Positions 26,895-36,150 are shown, numbered from the stretch's first letter. The stretch is 64,000 nt of DNA from JAJXWB01 sp047971685 (GCA_047971685.1 JBKDZW010000089.1:1-64000), one strand, 5' to 3'. The notes: generated by a model from the sequence alone, not told the origin. Program-made: numbers and translations.

Positions 26895-28627
26895 CAGACA
26901 AAAAAACAGGTGGCGCGCTCATCGCCCAGACGCTCGCCCGGCTCGGCGTGCGCGACGTGTTCGCGCTTCACGGCGGACATCTCGACGCCTTTCTCGTCGC
27001 CTGCCCGGACGAGGGAATCCGCCTGACCGATTTCCGTCACGAAGCGTCCGCCGGCCATGCGGCCGACGCCTATGCGCGCTCGGGCGAGGGGGCGCTTGGC
27101 GTATGCGTGGTGACGGCGGGGCCGGGGTTCACCAACGCCCTGACGCCGATGACCAGCGCCTATGTCGACGCGGTTCCCGTCCTGTTCATCGTCGGCTCGC
27201 CGCCGTTGCGCGAGGTGGAGACCAATCCGCTGCAAGGCGGCATAGATCAGGTGGCGATGGCTGCGCCCGTGACCAAATGGGCGCATCGCGTGACCAATAT
27301 CGAACGCCTGCCCGATCTGATCGAAAAAGCGATCCGCATCGCGACGACCGGCAGGCCCGGCCCGGTCCTCATCGACGTGCCGATCGACGTGATGTTCATG
27401 CCCTCGCGCGGGATCATGTTCCCGGTGGACAAAAAGCCCGTGGCGCCGGACCGGCCAGCGCCGTCGCGCGGCGCCGTCGAACGGGCGCTCGACATGCTGG
27501 CGAACGCAAAGCGGCCTGTCGTCATCGCCGGCGGCGGGACGGTTTTCTCGCGCTGTTCGGATTCCCTGCGGCGCTTTTCCGAAACGGCCGGCATCCCGGT
27601 CTGCGCCAGCAATATGGCGCGCGGCATCCTGCCCGAAAACCATCCGCATTATGTCGGCGGCGTCGCTTCCGTTCGCGGCGCGGTCCAGAAAGGCGCGCCG
27701 CCCGATGTCGTGGTCATGGCGGGCGCGCGCGCCGGCCTTTATCTCGGCGGGCGGTCGGGGCTCGCCATTCCCAATGACGCCAAGATCATCCAGATCGACG
27801 TGAACGGCGGCGAGATCGGGCGCATGAGGCCGGTCGATCAGGCGATCGTCGCCGATTGCGACGAAACCTTTCTCGCTTTCGCGGCGGCGGCGACGGGCCG
27901 CAAATGGCCGGAGCGCAAAGACTGGATCAAAACATTGCAGGCCGGGCGGCTTCCATTCGACCCGCTGTTCAAGGACGCGCCGAAGGAGACGCGGCCGGGC
28001 GTCCTGCATCCCTATCACGCCGTGAAAACGGCGATGGATGCGCTCGAAAAAGACACGATCGTCGTCATCGACGGCGGCGAGGCCGGGGGCTGGGCCACTT
28101 CCGTCGTGCGCTCGGCCGGCCCCGGCCTGTGCATGCAGAACGGCTATCTCGGCTGCCTCGGCATCGCGCAGGGCTTTGCGATCGGCGCGGCAATCGCCAA
28201 TCCCGGCAAGCCGGTGGCGATCTTTGCGGGCGATGGCGCAGTCGGCTTCAACATTCAGGAATTCGACACGATGGTCCGGCACAATCTGCCGATCGTCACC
28301 ATTGTCATGAACAATTCCTGCTGGGCGATCTCCCGGCGCGGCCAGGACATCGTGTTCGGCGAGAACCGGCGCAGCATCGTCTCGCTTGCAAACACGCGCT
28401 ACGATCAGGTGGCGGTCGCCTTCGGCGGCGCGGGCGAAATGGTCGATTCCCACGAGCGTATCGCGAGCGCCATCCGCGAGGCGCAGGCAACCCGCCGCCC
28501 GGTCTGCGTCAATCTCATCGTCGATCCGGAAGTGGTCAATCCCGCCATCCCGCCGATGGTCGGCGACCCGAGCACGCCCAACCAGATCATGATCCCCTAT
28601 TACGAAAACATCCCGACGGATGCGTGA
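26891..28627 (+). CDS. ThDP-dependent enzyme, benzaldehyde-lyase-like
   Basis: The product has 578 residues, full length for the acetolactate-synthase superfamily. The N-terminal PYR domain carries the catalytic Glu51 (FRHEASAGHAADAYAR). The segments ALHGGHLDAF (His30) and NPLQGGIDQVAMAAPVTKWA (Gln115) line up with His29 and Gln113 of Pseudomonas benzaldehyde lyase as I recall that sequence; the position of its Ala28 is glycine here. The C-terminal GDGAVGFN...IVMNN motif binds ThDP-Mg. It probably makes or cleaves a 2-hydroxyketone (acyloin) or a related C-C bond rather than acting as acetolactate synthase. The downstream dehydrogenase could oxidise or reduce the product. The substrate is inferred. 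Confidence 0.85.
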   Translation: MTDKKTGGALIAQTLARLGVRDVFALHGGHLDAFLVACPDEGIRLTDFRHEASAGHAADAYARSGEGALGVCVVTAGPGFTNALTPMTSAYVDAVPVLFIVGSPPLREVETNPLQGGIDQVAMAAPVTKWAHRVTNIERLPDLIEKAIRIATTGRPGPVLIDVPIDVMFMPSRGIMFPVDKKPVAPDRPAPSRGAVERALDMLANAKRPVVIAGGGTVFSRCSDSLRRFSETAGIPVCASNMARGILPENHPHYVGGVASVRGAVQKGAPPDVVVMAGARAGLYLGGRSGLAIPNDAKIIQIDVNGGEIGRMRPVDQAIVADCDETFLAFAAAATGRKWPERKDWIKTLQAGRLPFDPLFKDAPKETRPGVLHPYHAVKTAMDALEKDTIVVIDGGEAGGWATSVVRSAGPGLCMQNGYLGCLGIAQGFAIGAAIANPGKPVAIFAGDGAVGFNIQEFDTMVRHNLPIVTIVMNNSCWAISRRGQDIVFGENRRSIVSLANTRYDQVAVAFGGAGEMVDSHERIASAIREAQATRRPVCVNLIVDPEVVNPAIPPMVGDPSTPNQIMIPYYENIPTDA

Positions 28628-28676
28628 ACCAAACAGGCGTGAGCCGAGAGAGCGTAAGCCTAAGGAGGCGTGAACG

Positions 28677-29735
28677 ATGAGAGCAGCCGCCCTCAGAGAC
28701 GGACGCATAGAAATCCTCGACCTGCCGGATCCGGTTCCCGGCGCCGGCAAGGCGCTGCTGGCGCCGCTGTTTGCCGGCATATGCGGCAGCGACCTTCACC
28801 TGCAATCGGGACTGAAGGCCGCCGCCGAACCCTTGAGCGCGCCCGAGCGCGCCAATCTGCCGATCTTCGTTCCCGGCCATGAATTCAGCGCGCGCGTCAT
28901 CGCGTTCGGGCCCGATACGGATACGGCCCTGAAACCCGGCCAGAGGGTTGTCCCGCTGCCGTTCACGCCCAATGGGCACGGGTTCCAGATCGTCGGCCTG
29001 TCGCCGGATCATTCCGGCGGCATCGCCACGCTGAGCGTGGTGGACGCATCGCGCTGCATCCTTGTTCCCGATGCGATCGGCGACGATCTCGCCGCCCTGA
29101 CCGAGCCGCTCTCGGTCGGTCTCCATGCGGCAAATCTCGCCTGCAAGCGCGCCGGCCCGAACGTCATCGTCGGCTGCGGTCCGGTCGGCCTGGCCGTTCT
29201 GCTCGCCCTGAAATCGCAGGGGCGCGGGCCTGTTCTGGCGGCCGACTTCTCAGCCGAACGGCGCGCGGCGGCAGAAAGGCTGGGCGCCGATATCGTCATC
29301 GACCCGGCCAGGGATTCGCCCTTCAGCCATTGGGACGATCTTGCTTTCGCCGAAAGCCAGATCTCTGCGCTGCTGACGCCCGACCAGATCGGAACCGCGC
29401 TCGGTCCCAATATTTTCGACTGCGTTGGCGCGCCGGGCATATTGAACAATATTTTCAAGAACGCGCCGCGCCATACGCATCTGATCGTGGTGGGGGCCTG
29501 CCCGCACGAGGACAAGCACGTTCCGCAGGATGGAATCGTGCGCGAAATTTCCGTCGATTACAGTTTCGCCTATACGCCGGAGGAATTTTCCCGGGCGCTG
29601 CGCATGATCGGCGATCACGGCGAAACCGTATCGCAACTCGTCACCAGCCGCCTGCCGCTCGAACGAACGGCGGAAGCCTTCGACCGGCTGGCCGCCAGAC
29701 CGAGCGAAATCAAGGTTCTGATCCAGCCACAATGA
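28677..29735 (+). CDS. Zinc-binding medium-chain dehydrogenase
   Basis: The product has 352 residues with an AAGGAGG ribosome-binding site. Zinc-site motifs GICGSDLHLQ and GHEFSARV, and the Rossmann segment NVIVGCGPVGLAVLLALK, place it with alcohol/polyol dehydrogenases of the threonine/butanediol type. The structural-zinc cysteine cluster of classical ADHs is not evident. Following the ThDP lyase in the same operon, it plausibly interconverts the acyloin or aldehyde product with an alcohol. A run of short imperfect repeats (GCGTGA/GCGTAA) lies in the 49 bp before the gene. Confidence 0.87.
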   Translation: MRAAALRDGRIEILDLPDPVPGAGKALLAPLFAGICGSDLHLQSGLKAAAEPLSAPERANLPIFVPGHEFSARVIAFGPDTDTALKPGQRVVPLPFTPNGHGFQIVGLSPDHSGGIATLSVVDASRCILVPDAIGDDLAALTEPLSVGLHAANLACKRAGPNVIVGCGPVGLAVLLALKSQGRGPVLAADFSAERRAAAERLGADIVIDPARDSPFSHWDDLAFAESQISALLTPDQIGTALGPNIFDCVGAPGILNNIFKNAPRHTHLIVVGACPHEDKHVPQDGIVREISVDYSFAYTPEEFSRALRMIGDHGETVSQLVTSRLPLERTAEAFDRLAARPSEIKVLIQPQ

Positions 29736-29814
29736 AAGGCGGCGAAGGAGCCGCGATACAGCGCGCCACGCAAAGACCGCACGACGATCGGCCACAAACA
29801 ATCATATGCAGCCG

Positions 29815-31065
29815 TCATCGGGCGACCGGGGCGGGACCGGCGGGATTGAGCGGCGGCAGCGCCGGCGGCGGGGCGTGCGCATGACCGCAACGGCGAAGCG
29901 CATCGAGATCCCCCAGCAGCCGGCGGGAATCGCTCGCAGTCCAGGCCGCCGGACCGGCGGCGAACAGAGCGGATCGCAGCGCCGTCGCCTTGCGGTTCGC
30001 CGCCTGGCGTTTTTGCGGCGGCAGATGGTTTACCCAATCGGTAAAGCTGCGATAGACCGCGCCGACCTCGGCGCCGGCGCAGGCGCGGCGCAGCACGGCG
30101 AACGCCTTGCTTTCGGGATCGGCGCGGCGCGCCTGACGCCGCCGTAACATCGGCCTTGCCAGCAAAACAAGCCCGATCAGCCCCGCAAGACCAAGCCCCG
30201 TCCAGGCAAATCCCGTCCAGAGCCGGGCGCCGCCGTCGGCGATGGGCGCCGGGCCGGCCTCGACCTCGACCGTTGCCGCCGGTCCTGTTGCGTGCTTCAG
30301 CGCGCCGCTTCCAATATCCCACCAGGCCTGCGTCGCCGCCGGAAGCTCGAAACGACCGCTGCGCTCGAATACATAAGTGACGCGATCGACGCGCCGGCCT
30401 GTGATCGCGCCGCGATCCATGCGGTCCTGCACGTCCGGCGCAGCGACATAGACGCGCACGCCGGCGGGCGCGCCCTGCGGCGGGCCGCCCAGCACGAAGC
30501 CGGGCACGTCTTCGGCCGTCTGCACGATGGTGCGCACGATGGCGTCGCCCGCCTTGAAGACGCCATCGGGCGCCGGAGACCATTGCTCGTCGAGGTTAAA
30601 GCTTCTGGTCGCGACCAAAGGCGCTGACGGGTCGACGCCGGGTGGCGCGATCACCTCCAGATTAACGGGATCGCCTTTCGCTTTTCCCGTGACGTCGCCC
30701 TTGCGGTCCAGCAATACGACGACCGGCGAGGGGATGACAAAATCGCCGCCACGCCGCGCATAGAGCGCGAATTCAAAGCGCTGGCCGACATAAGCCACGC
30801 CGGCGATTTCATCGCTCAGAGTGGCGCCTTGCGTCTCGAAGCGGAATGTCTGAATGCCGGGCGTCCCGGGCCGCGCCACGCGCGGCGGCCTTGGCATTTC
30901 GCCGCGGAACATCACGTCGACATAATATGCGACATGCTGGCCGATCATGGCGCCTTTCGCCGGCGCGACAGCGGTGCGCACCACTACGGGCGGCGAAGTC
31001 TCCTGCGCGGCGGCGGGGGCGGCGACATACAATACAGCGAGCAGAATGCGCGCGAGCCTCCTCAC
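29815..31065 (-). CDS. BatD-like protein
   Basis: The product has 416 residues from GTG 31065. A signal peptide (RRLARILLAVLYVAAPAAAQ) is followed by immunoglobulin-like BatD repeats (RFEFALYARRGGDFVIPSP, RVDRVTYVFERSGRFELPA), a membrane helix (AWTGLGLAGLIGLVLLA) and a cytosolic helical tail. It is the last gene of a seven-gene MoxR/VWA operon and overlaps the TPR gene by 4 bp. BatD proteins are membrane partners of VWA proteins in MoxR systems that support folding or cofactor insertion of envelope enzymes. Confidence 0.85.
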   Translation of the reverse strand: MRRLARILLAVLYVAAPAAAQETSPPVVVRTAVAPAKGAMIGQHVAYYVDVMFRGEMPRPPRVARPGTPGIQTFRFETQGATLSDEIAGVAYVGQRFEFALYARRGGDFVIPSPVVVLLDRKGDVTGKAKGDPVNLEVIAPPGVDPSAPLVATRSFNLDEQWSPAPDGVFKAGDAIVRTIVQTAEDVPGFVLGGPPQGAPAGVRVYVAAPDVQDRMDRGAITGRRVDRVTYVFERSGRFELPAATQAWWDIGSGALKHATGPAATVEVEAGPAPIADGGARLWTGFAWTGLGLAGLIGLVLLARPMLRRRQARRADPESKAFAVLRRACAGAEVGAVYRSFTDWVNHLPPQKRQAANRKATALRSALFAAGPAAWTASDSRRLLGDLDALRRCGHAHAPPPALPPLNPAGPAPVAR

Positions 31066-31688
31066 CGCCGCCGCTCCTGCTGCGCCTGAAGCTGGTAGCT
31101 AAAACGGGCCCGCAGGAAATCCGCCGGCCGTGTCTGCACCCGCTTCAGCCAGAGCGCGCGCACCGCCTCATCGCTCATCGGCGCTCCCTCGGTCGCTGTG
31201 TCCTGGCCCTTGGAGTTTCTGGCGTCCTTGTCATAGACGATTTCGTCGGCGCCCAGGCGCTGATCGCCGGCATCGCCCCCCGGCGCCTTCATCCGTTCGG
31301 CCCGCAATTGCGCAATCCTCCGGTTCGCCGCAGCGTCGGCGTAATCGGGCCTGAGCGCCAGCGCGCGGTCGTACCGTGCGGTCGCATCGCTATATTTGCC
31401 GAGCATCGTCAGGGCATTGCCATGGTCGTAGGCGCCTTCCGCCGTGTCTATGCCGGCGAGCGCCGTGGCCGCGTCCTTGAAATTGCCGGCGCGCATCAGC
31501 GCCACGCCGCGCCACATCGGATCGAGAAAGGCGTCCGCCGCCGCCTGGTAGCGGCCCTGCTCGAACAGACGGCGCCCATGCTGATCGGGACTGGCCCACA
31601 GCGCGCTCCAGCCGACCAGCCGCCATGCAACGCCAAGCGCAAGACAAAGCGCAACGACAAGCCCGGCCATGGCTTTGCCCGTGCTCAT
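31062..31688 (-). CDS. TPR protein (BatC/BatE-like)
   Basis: The product has 208 residues from ATG 31688, which overlaps the preceding VWA gene (ATGA). An N-terminal membrane anchor (MAGLVVALCLALGVAW) is followed by TPR-like helices (GRRLFEQGRYQAAADAF, ALTMLGKYSDATARYDRAL) and a charged C-terminus. In Bat operons the TPR component docks the VWA proteins in the periplasm. It is the sixth gene of the operon. Confidence 0.85.
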   Translation of the reverse strand: MSTGKAMAGLVVALCLALGVAWRLVGWSALWASPDQHGRRLFEQGRYQAAADAFLDPMWRGVALMRAGNFKDAATALAGIDTAEGAYDHGNALTMLGKYSDATARYDRALALRPDYADAAANRRIAQLRAERMKAPGGDAGDQRLGADEIVYDKDARNSKGQDTATEGAPMSDEAVRALWLKRVQTRPADFLRARFSYQLQAQQERRR

Positions 31689-32608
31689 GCCAGAACCCAT
31701 CCCCTGCGGAACCAGCCGAGCGCCAGCAATACGATGAATGGCGTCAGCCAATAACCCGCCTCCTCCCATTGCGGGGCGTCTCCTGCAACCGGAGGCGCGG
31801 CCCCGCGCCGGGCAAGCGTGCGTGCAAGCTTCCCGACATCGCTGGCGTCTGGCGTCGGCGCCACGAGATCGGCGCCGAGGGCGGAGACCGCTGCTTTAAT
31901 GCCGGGATCGGCGGCCGCTCTGTCGGCCGGCTGCATGGCGAACAGCGTCACCGGCGCACCGCGCGCGCGCGCGAGCGCGGCGATTTCCGCGGGCGAGACC
32001 GTGTCGGCAAAAACCACGATCGAGCCGCCCTCGCCCCCGTCTTTCAACACCTGCGCGGCAAGCTCTATGGCGCCGGAGAGATCGTCGCCCTCGCGCGGCA
32101 TCACGTCCGGCGCAAGCGCAGCGGCCATGGTCTCGACCGCAGCCGCGTCGGGCGTTGGCGGCAGCGCCAGATGGGCGGAGCCGGCATAGGCGACGAGGCC
32201 AGTCGGGGCGCCTTCGCGCAAGGCGAGCAGATCGCTCATCTTCTGCCGGGCGCGGTCGAGCCGGGTCGGCTGAAGGTCGTCGCCCAGCATGGATGGCGCG
32301 ACCTTCAGGACGAACATCGCCGGTCTGGCGTTCTGCGCAAAGGGCGAGGGCGCCTGCCGCCAGACCGGTCCGGCGACCGCCAGCACGCAGAGGATCCAGC
32401 CGGCAAGCAGCAGGTCGCCCGGGGCGATCCGGCGACCGGACGCGCCGCCCACAATGAGATGGCCGAGCAGCACGGGATCTATCGCTGCGCGCCAGCGCGT
32501 CGTGGTGTCGGATGCGTATCGCTCCAGCCGCCACAGGGCCAGGGCCGGCAGGATCAGAAGCAACCACCAGGGCCGCAGGAAATGAAAAGCAGCGAAGGCG
32601 TCCATCAT
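31685..32608 (-). CDS. VWA-domain membrane protein with degenerate MIDAS (BatB-like)
   Basis: The product has 307 residues from ATG 32608, overlapping the upstream VWA gene by ATGA. Terminal membrane helices flank a VWA domain. The expected metal-site motif DxSxS is replaced by FVLKVAPSML, with Lys where the metal-binding Asp should be, while the fold-specific DLSGAIELA and VVFADTVSPAE strands remain. It therefore probably acts as a non-metal-binding scaffold paired with the canonical VWA protein encoded just upstream. Confidence 0.85.
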   Translation of the reverse strand: MMDAFAAFHFLRPWWLLLILPALALWRLERYASDTTTRWRAAIDPVLLGHLIVGGASGRRIAPGDLLLAGWILCVLAVAGPVWRQAPSPFAQNARPAMFVLKVAPSMLGDDLQPTRLDRARQKMSDLLALREGAPTGLVAYAGSAHLALPPTPDAAAVETMAAALAPDVMPREGDDLSGAIELAAQVLKDGGEGGSIVVFADTVSPAEIAALARARGAPVTLFAMQPADRAAADPGIKAAVSALGADLVAPTPDASDVGKLARTLARRGAAPPVAGDAPQWEEAGYWLTPFIVLLALGWFRRGWVLA

Positions 32609-33600
32609 TGCGGCGCCTCCGCCATTCGCGGGCGCGGCCATCGCACGAGCCGCAACGCCTGCGCCAGCATGGAGAGCGCAATGAGCGCCGCAAGCGGCAG
32701 CCAGTACAATTCGACCCTGGACTGGAACGCGACGGTCTCGACCATGCGCGTCTCGATGGCGTCGAGGCGGCGATAGGCGCCGGCCAGTTGCTCGCGGTCG
32801 AGCGCGCGATAATAGCCGCCTCCGGTGACGGTCGCGACCTCGCGCAGGGCATTCTCATCCAGCTTGTCTTCGCCTGCCGCAGCCGGATCGCCCACGGCGA
32901 CGGTGTGAATGACAATGCCCCTGTCCCTGGCGACACGCGCCGCCTCCGCCGGCGGGACGCTGCTTGCGGTATCGTTGCCATCGGTCAGCGCGATCATGGT
33001 TTTGGCGGGCGCATCCGATTTTGCAAAGAGATTGACGCCGAGGCCGATGGCGTCGCCGAACACGGTGCGCGGGCCGGCCATGCCGACCTGCATCTCGCCC
33101 AGCAACTGGCGGACGAGCTTGAGGTCGGTGGTGAAGGGCGCCAGCATGAAAGGCGCATTGCCGAACACGACGACGCCAACGCGATCGCCCTCGCGCCGGG
33201 CGAGAAAGTCGTCCAGCACCTGCTTCACGGCCGTCAGTCTGTTGACTTTAGCGCCTGTGGCGTCGGTGAAGTCTCTGGTGTCCATCGAACCCGAAAGATC
33301 GACCAGCAACAGCAGATCGCGGGCCGGCAGGTCGCGATGGATCGGCGGCAAAGTCCATTGCGGGCGCATCAACGCGCCAAGCGCCAGGCACCAGCAGACG
33401 ATCAGCATGAGCATGCGCCAGGGCCCGCGCCGGCTCACCCCCGCGCCGTCCTGCGTCCGGCCGCCGGAAAGCCTGACGATTTCGGCGAAGAACGGCGCCC
33501 GCACCGCTGCGCGGACCGTCGTATAGGGCGGCGGCAGCCAATAGGCGAGCGCCGGCAAGGGGGCCAGCAGCGCAATCCAGGGATAGGCGAAACCGAGCAT
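32605..33600 (-). CDS. VWA-domain membrane protein with intact MIDAS (BatA-like)
   Basis: The product has 331 residues. The N-terminal membrane helices (YPWIALLAPLPALAYWL, IVCWCLALGALM) are followed by a VWA domain with the canonical MIDAS VDLSGSMDTRDF, the threonine strand, and ALTDGNDTASS. A C-terminal helix (LYWLPLAALIALSMLA) closes it. It is expected to bind a divalent metal and a protein partner in the periplasm. It follows the DUF4381 gene by 4 bp in the operon. Confidence 0.9.
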   Translation of the reverse strand: MLGFAYPWIALLAPLPALAYWLPPPYTTVRAAVRAPFFAEIVRLSGGRTQDGAGVSRRGPWRMLMLIVCWCLALGALMRPQWTLPPIHRDLPARDLLLLVDLSGSMDTRDFTDATGAKVNRLTAVKQVLDDFLARREGDRVGVVVFGNAPFMLAPFTTDLKLVRQLLGEMQVGMAGPRTVFGDAIGLGVNLFAKSDAPAKTMIALTDGNDTASSVPPAEAARVARDRGIVIHTVAVGDPAAAGEDKLDENALREVATVTGGGYYRALDREQLAGAYRRLDAIETRMVETVAFQSRVELYWLPLAALIALSMLAQALRLVRWPRPRMAEAPQ

Positions 33601-33604
33601 TGCG

Positions 33605-34072
33605 CTATCCCGCCGCCCGGTGGCGCTTCACCCAGCGGCGCGCCGCCGTCAGGATCGCCGCGAAGTCGCCGGAGCCGGCGCCATAGGCCGCGCTCTCGAG
33701 CGAGGCGCCCGGTCTGCGGGTGAAACTGTCGGCGCCCGCCGTGCGATCGAGGAAGGCAAGCCATCCGGAGCCGGTGAGGCTCGCGGTTTCGGCTCTCGGA
33801 TAGGCAACCAGCGCAGCGCGCTTGAGAATGGCGGAGACGGCCCGGATACGCGCTGCGGGATCGTCTGTCGCCGCGAGAGCGGCCAGTTCGACGAGCGCGG
33901 CGCGACGATAGGCGTTGCGGCGATAGCGCCGGACCGCAGCAACGATGAAGATCGCCAGCGCGCCAAGCGCCGATGCGGCGAGAATCCACCAGCCGGGCGC
34001 GGGCGGCCACCACGGAACTGGCGGCGGCGCAAAAATGTCGCGCAGATTGGAGAGGCTGGCGGGATCGCTCAC
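33605..34072 (-). CDS. DUF4381 membrane protein
   Basis: The product has 155 residues. It carries the family opening LRDIFAPPPVPWWPPAPGWW, one membrane helix (ILAASALGALAIFIVAA) and a cytosolic helical domain ending in YGAGSGDF. It is a small bitopic component found only within MoxR/VWA operons. The gene overlaps the DUF58 gene by ATGA, which supports co-translation. Its biochemical role is unknown; by position it may link the cytosolic MoxR/DUF58 pair to the VWA pair. Confidence 0.88.
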   Translation of the reverse strand: MSDPASLSNLRDIFAPPPVPWWPPAPGWWILAASALGALAIFIVAAVRRYRRNAYRRAALVELAALAATDDPAARIRAVSAILKRAALVAYPRAETASLTGSGWLAFLDRTAGADSFTRRPGASLESAAYGAGSGDFAAILTAARRWVKRHRAAG

Positions 34073-35067
34073 TGCGCCGGCTCCCCCGGTTGCGGCGCCG
34101 CCTTTCGGGCGAGGCGGCGGCCAAGGAGTTCGCGCAACTGGTCGGCGGTGTCGCGCGCGGTCGTCAATTGCAGAACGGGAATGGCGCGCCGGCGCGAGAA
34201 ACCATGGATGGCGTTGCGCCGCTCGACGAAGCGCGTGGCGAATTCATCGCGAAGGCCGCGTATGCCGGTGTCGATCTCGACCTGCCGGGCGCCTTCGGCC
34301 AGAGCAGCCCGGCCGATATCGGGCAGTTCGCTTTCGAGCGGATCGGACACGAAGATCGCCAGCACGTCGTTATGCGCGCTGATCTGCGTCACGAGCCGCA
34401 CGGTTTGCGCATCGGCGCCGCCGGCGTCCGTGATCAGGCTCAAAAGCCCGTCATGGGGCAGAAGCTGGCGCGCCTTGGCAAGCGCGGCGTTCAGCAAGCC
34501 GGGGTCGCTGGGGCGCGTATCGTCGGCCCTGAGGGCGCGATTGTGCCGGACGATCGCTTCAAACAGCGGCCCAATGGCGGCGCGGCGCGCGCGCGGCCGG
34601 ATCTCGTCGATGCCGTTCTCGGAAAAAACAACGCCGCCAACGCGGTCGCCAAGCGATACGACGCGCCACGCCGACAGCGCCGCCGCCTCCGCCGCGATGA
34701 CCGACTTCATCGCATGGCGACTGCCAAAAAACATGCCGAGCCGCTGATCGACCAGCAGCAGAACGGGGCGGTCGCGCTCCTCGGTGTAAACGCGCATTTG
34801 CGGCGCGCCGAGCCGCGCAGTGGCGCGCCAATCGATGGCGCGCACATCGTCGCCCTCGTAATAATGACGCAATTCCTCGAATTCGAGGCCGCGCCCGCGC
34901 AGCCGCGAGGCGTGACGGCCGGCCAGCAGCGAATGAACCGGCTGTTTCGGCAGAAAGCCGAAACCTCTGGCCTGATGGTTCAGACGCAACAGATCGTCGA
35001 GAGTTATATAAGCGCGGGCCTTTCCCGGATCGCTCCTTGCCGCTGCGCTATCTCGCCACCGCCACAT
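34069..35067 (-). CDS. DUF58 domain protein
   Basis: The product has 332 residues from ATG 35067. It shows the characteristic LRGRGLEFEELRHYYEGDDVRAIDW split around the R-x-Y-x-x-G-D-D core, followed by a cytosolic VWA-like fold (PVLLLVDQRLGMFFGS). DUF58 proteins nearly always follow moxR and are thought to be its cytosolic partner. It is the second gene of the operon, separated by 18 bp from moxR; the gap contains a short CCGCTAC repeat. Confidence 0.9.
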   Translation of the reverse strand: MWRWRDSAAARSDPGKARAYITLDDLLRLNHQARGFGFLPKQPVHSLLAGRHASRLRGRGLEFEELRHYYEGDDVRAIDWRATARLGAPQMRVYTEERDRPVLLLVDQRLGMFFGSRHAMKSVIAAEAAALSAWRVVSLGDRVGGVVFSENGIDEIRPRARRAAIGPLFEAIVRHNRALRADDTRPSDPGLLNAALAKARQLLPHDGLLSLITDAGGADAQTVRLVTQISAHNDVLAIFVSDPLESELPDIGRAALAEGARQVEIDTGIRGLRDEFATRFVERRNAIHGFSRRRAIPVLQLTTARDTADQLRELLGRRLARKAAPQPGEPAQ

Positions 35068-35085
35068 CACACCGCTACCGCTACA

Positions 35086-36054
35086 TTATACGGCTACCGC
35101 TACTTGGCGGATCAATTCGCAGACCACATCGTCGGCGTTCCGGCCGTCCGCACTCGCCTCGTAGGTGAGCGAAATGCGATGGCGCAGGCAGTCCGCAGCG
35201 ACATTCTGAACATCCTCGGGCGTCACGTAATCGCGTCCCTGCAACCACGCAAAAGCGCGCGAAGTCCGGTCGAGCGCCAACGTGCCGCGCGGACTGGCGC
35301 CTATGCTGATCCAGTCCTTCAACCGGTCGCCGAACTGCGCGGGGCGGCGCGTGGCGGCGACCAGCGTCACGATGTAGCTCTCGACCGCCTCGACCATTTT
35401 CACGGCGTCGATTTCCCTGCGGGCGTCGAAAATCACGCTCTGGGGCAATTTCGGCGCCGGCGGCGGCGCTACAGCCTGTTCCGCGCGCACGAGGCGCATC
35501 ACGTTTATCTCGTCCGAATCGCTGGGATAGCCGATAGAGACATGCATGAGGAAGCGGTCCATCTGCGCCTCCGGCAGAGGATACGTGCCTTCCTGCTCGA
35601 TCGGATTTTGCGTCGCCAGCACCATGAACAGGTCGGGCAACGGATAACGCACGCCGGAGACGGTGACCTGCCTTTCTTCCATCGCCTCGAGAAGCGCCGA
35701 TTGCACCTTTGCCGGCGCACGGTTGATTTCGTCGGCAAGCACGAGATTGCCGAAAATCGGGCCCTTGCGAAACTCGAACGAGCCGCCGCCATCGCCCTGT
35801 GTCCGGTAGATCTCGCCGCCGGTGACGTCGGAGGGCAAAAGATCCGGCGTGAACTGGATGCGGCTGAACTCGCTTTCCAGCGCCTGCGACAGGCTCTTGA
35901 TGGCTCGCGTCTTGGCGAGGCCGGGCAATCCTTCGAGAATGACATTGCCATTGGACAGGAGCGCGATCACGAGGCGCTCGACCACACGCTCCTGACCAAT
36001 GATGGATGCGTTCATCCTGGATTGAATTTCACGAATGGAATCGAGCGCCGTCAT
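35086..36054 (-). CDS. moxR: MoxR-family AAA+ ATPase
   Basis: The product has 322 residues from ATG 36054; an in-frame start at 36147 would add 31 residues lacking similarity. Walker A is GLPGLAKT, Walker B is LVLADEINRAPAKVQSALLEAMEE, and sensor 1 is LATQNPIEQEGTYPLPEAQMDRF, split around ATQNP. The enzyme hydrolyses ATP in the cytosol and works with VWA proteins as a chaperone or metal-insertion machine. It is the first gene of moxR-DUF58-DUF4381-VWA-VWA-TPR-batD. No methanol dehydrogenase gene is present, so this is not the mxa locus. Confidence 0.93.
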   Translation of the reverse strand: MTALDSIREIQSRMNASIIGQERVVERLVIALLSNGNVILEGLPGLAKTRAIKSLSQALESEFSRIQFTPDLLPSDVTGGEIYRTQGDGGGSFEFRKGPIFGNLVLADEINRAPAKVQSALLEAMEERQVTVSGVRYPLPDLFMVLATQNPIEQEGTYPLPEAQMDRFLMHVSIGYPSDSDEINVMRLVRAEQAVAPPPAPKLPQSVIFDARREIDAVKMVEAVESYIVTLVAATRRPAQFGDRLKDWISIGASPRGTLALDRTSRAFAWLQGRDYVTPEDVQNVAADCLRHRISLTYEASADGRNADDVVCELIRQVAVAV

Positions 36055-36125
36055 TATTTCCCGCCTCGAAGGCCATCCCTGAATTTCCCGCTCCGAACGC
36101 CATCCTGAGGCCAGGCCGGAAGCAA

Positions 36126-36150
36126 ACCTTGCAGCCACGGGCTGCAAGGT
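36126..36150 (-). terminator. Hairpin between the sulfatase and moxR
   Basis: ACCTTGCAGCC and GGCTGCAAGGT form an 11-bp perfect stem with a 3-nt loop; on the minus strand it is followed by TTTGCTT. It probably ends most sulfatase transcripts before the moxR operon. Confidence 0.6.

Noticed and set aside
26849..28780. Long open frame antisense to the ThDP enzyme
   Set aside because: The sense strand has all ThDP motifs; the antisense translation is low-complexity and basic.
29815..36054. Methanol dehydrogenase (mxa) maturation cluster
   Set aside because: The moxR-VWA genes are of the general Bat type and no mxaF, mxaJ, mxaG or xoxF lies nearby.
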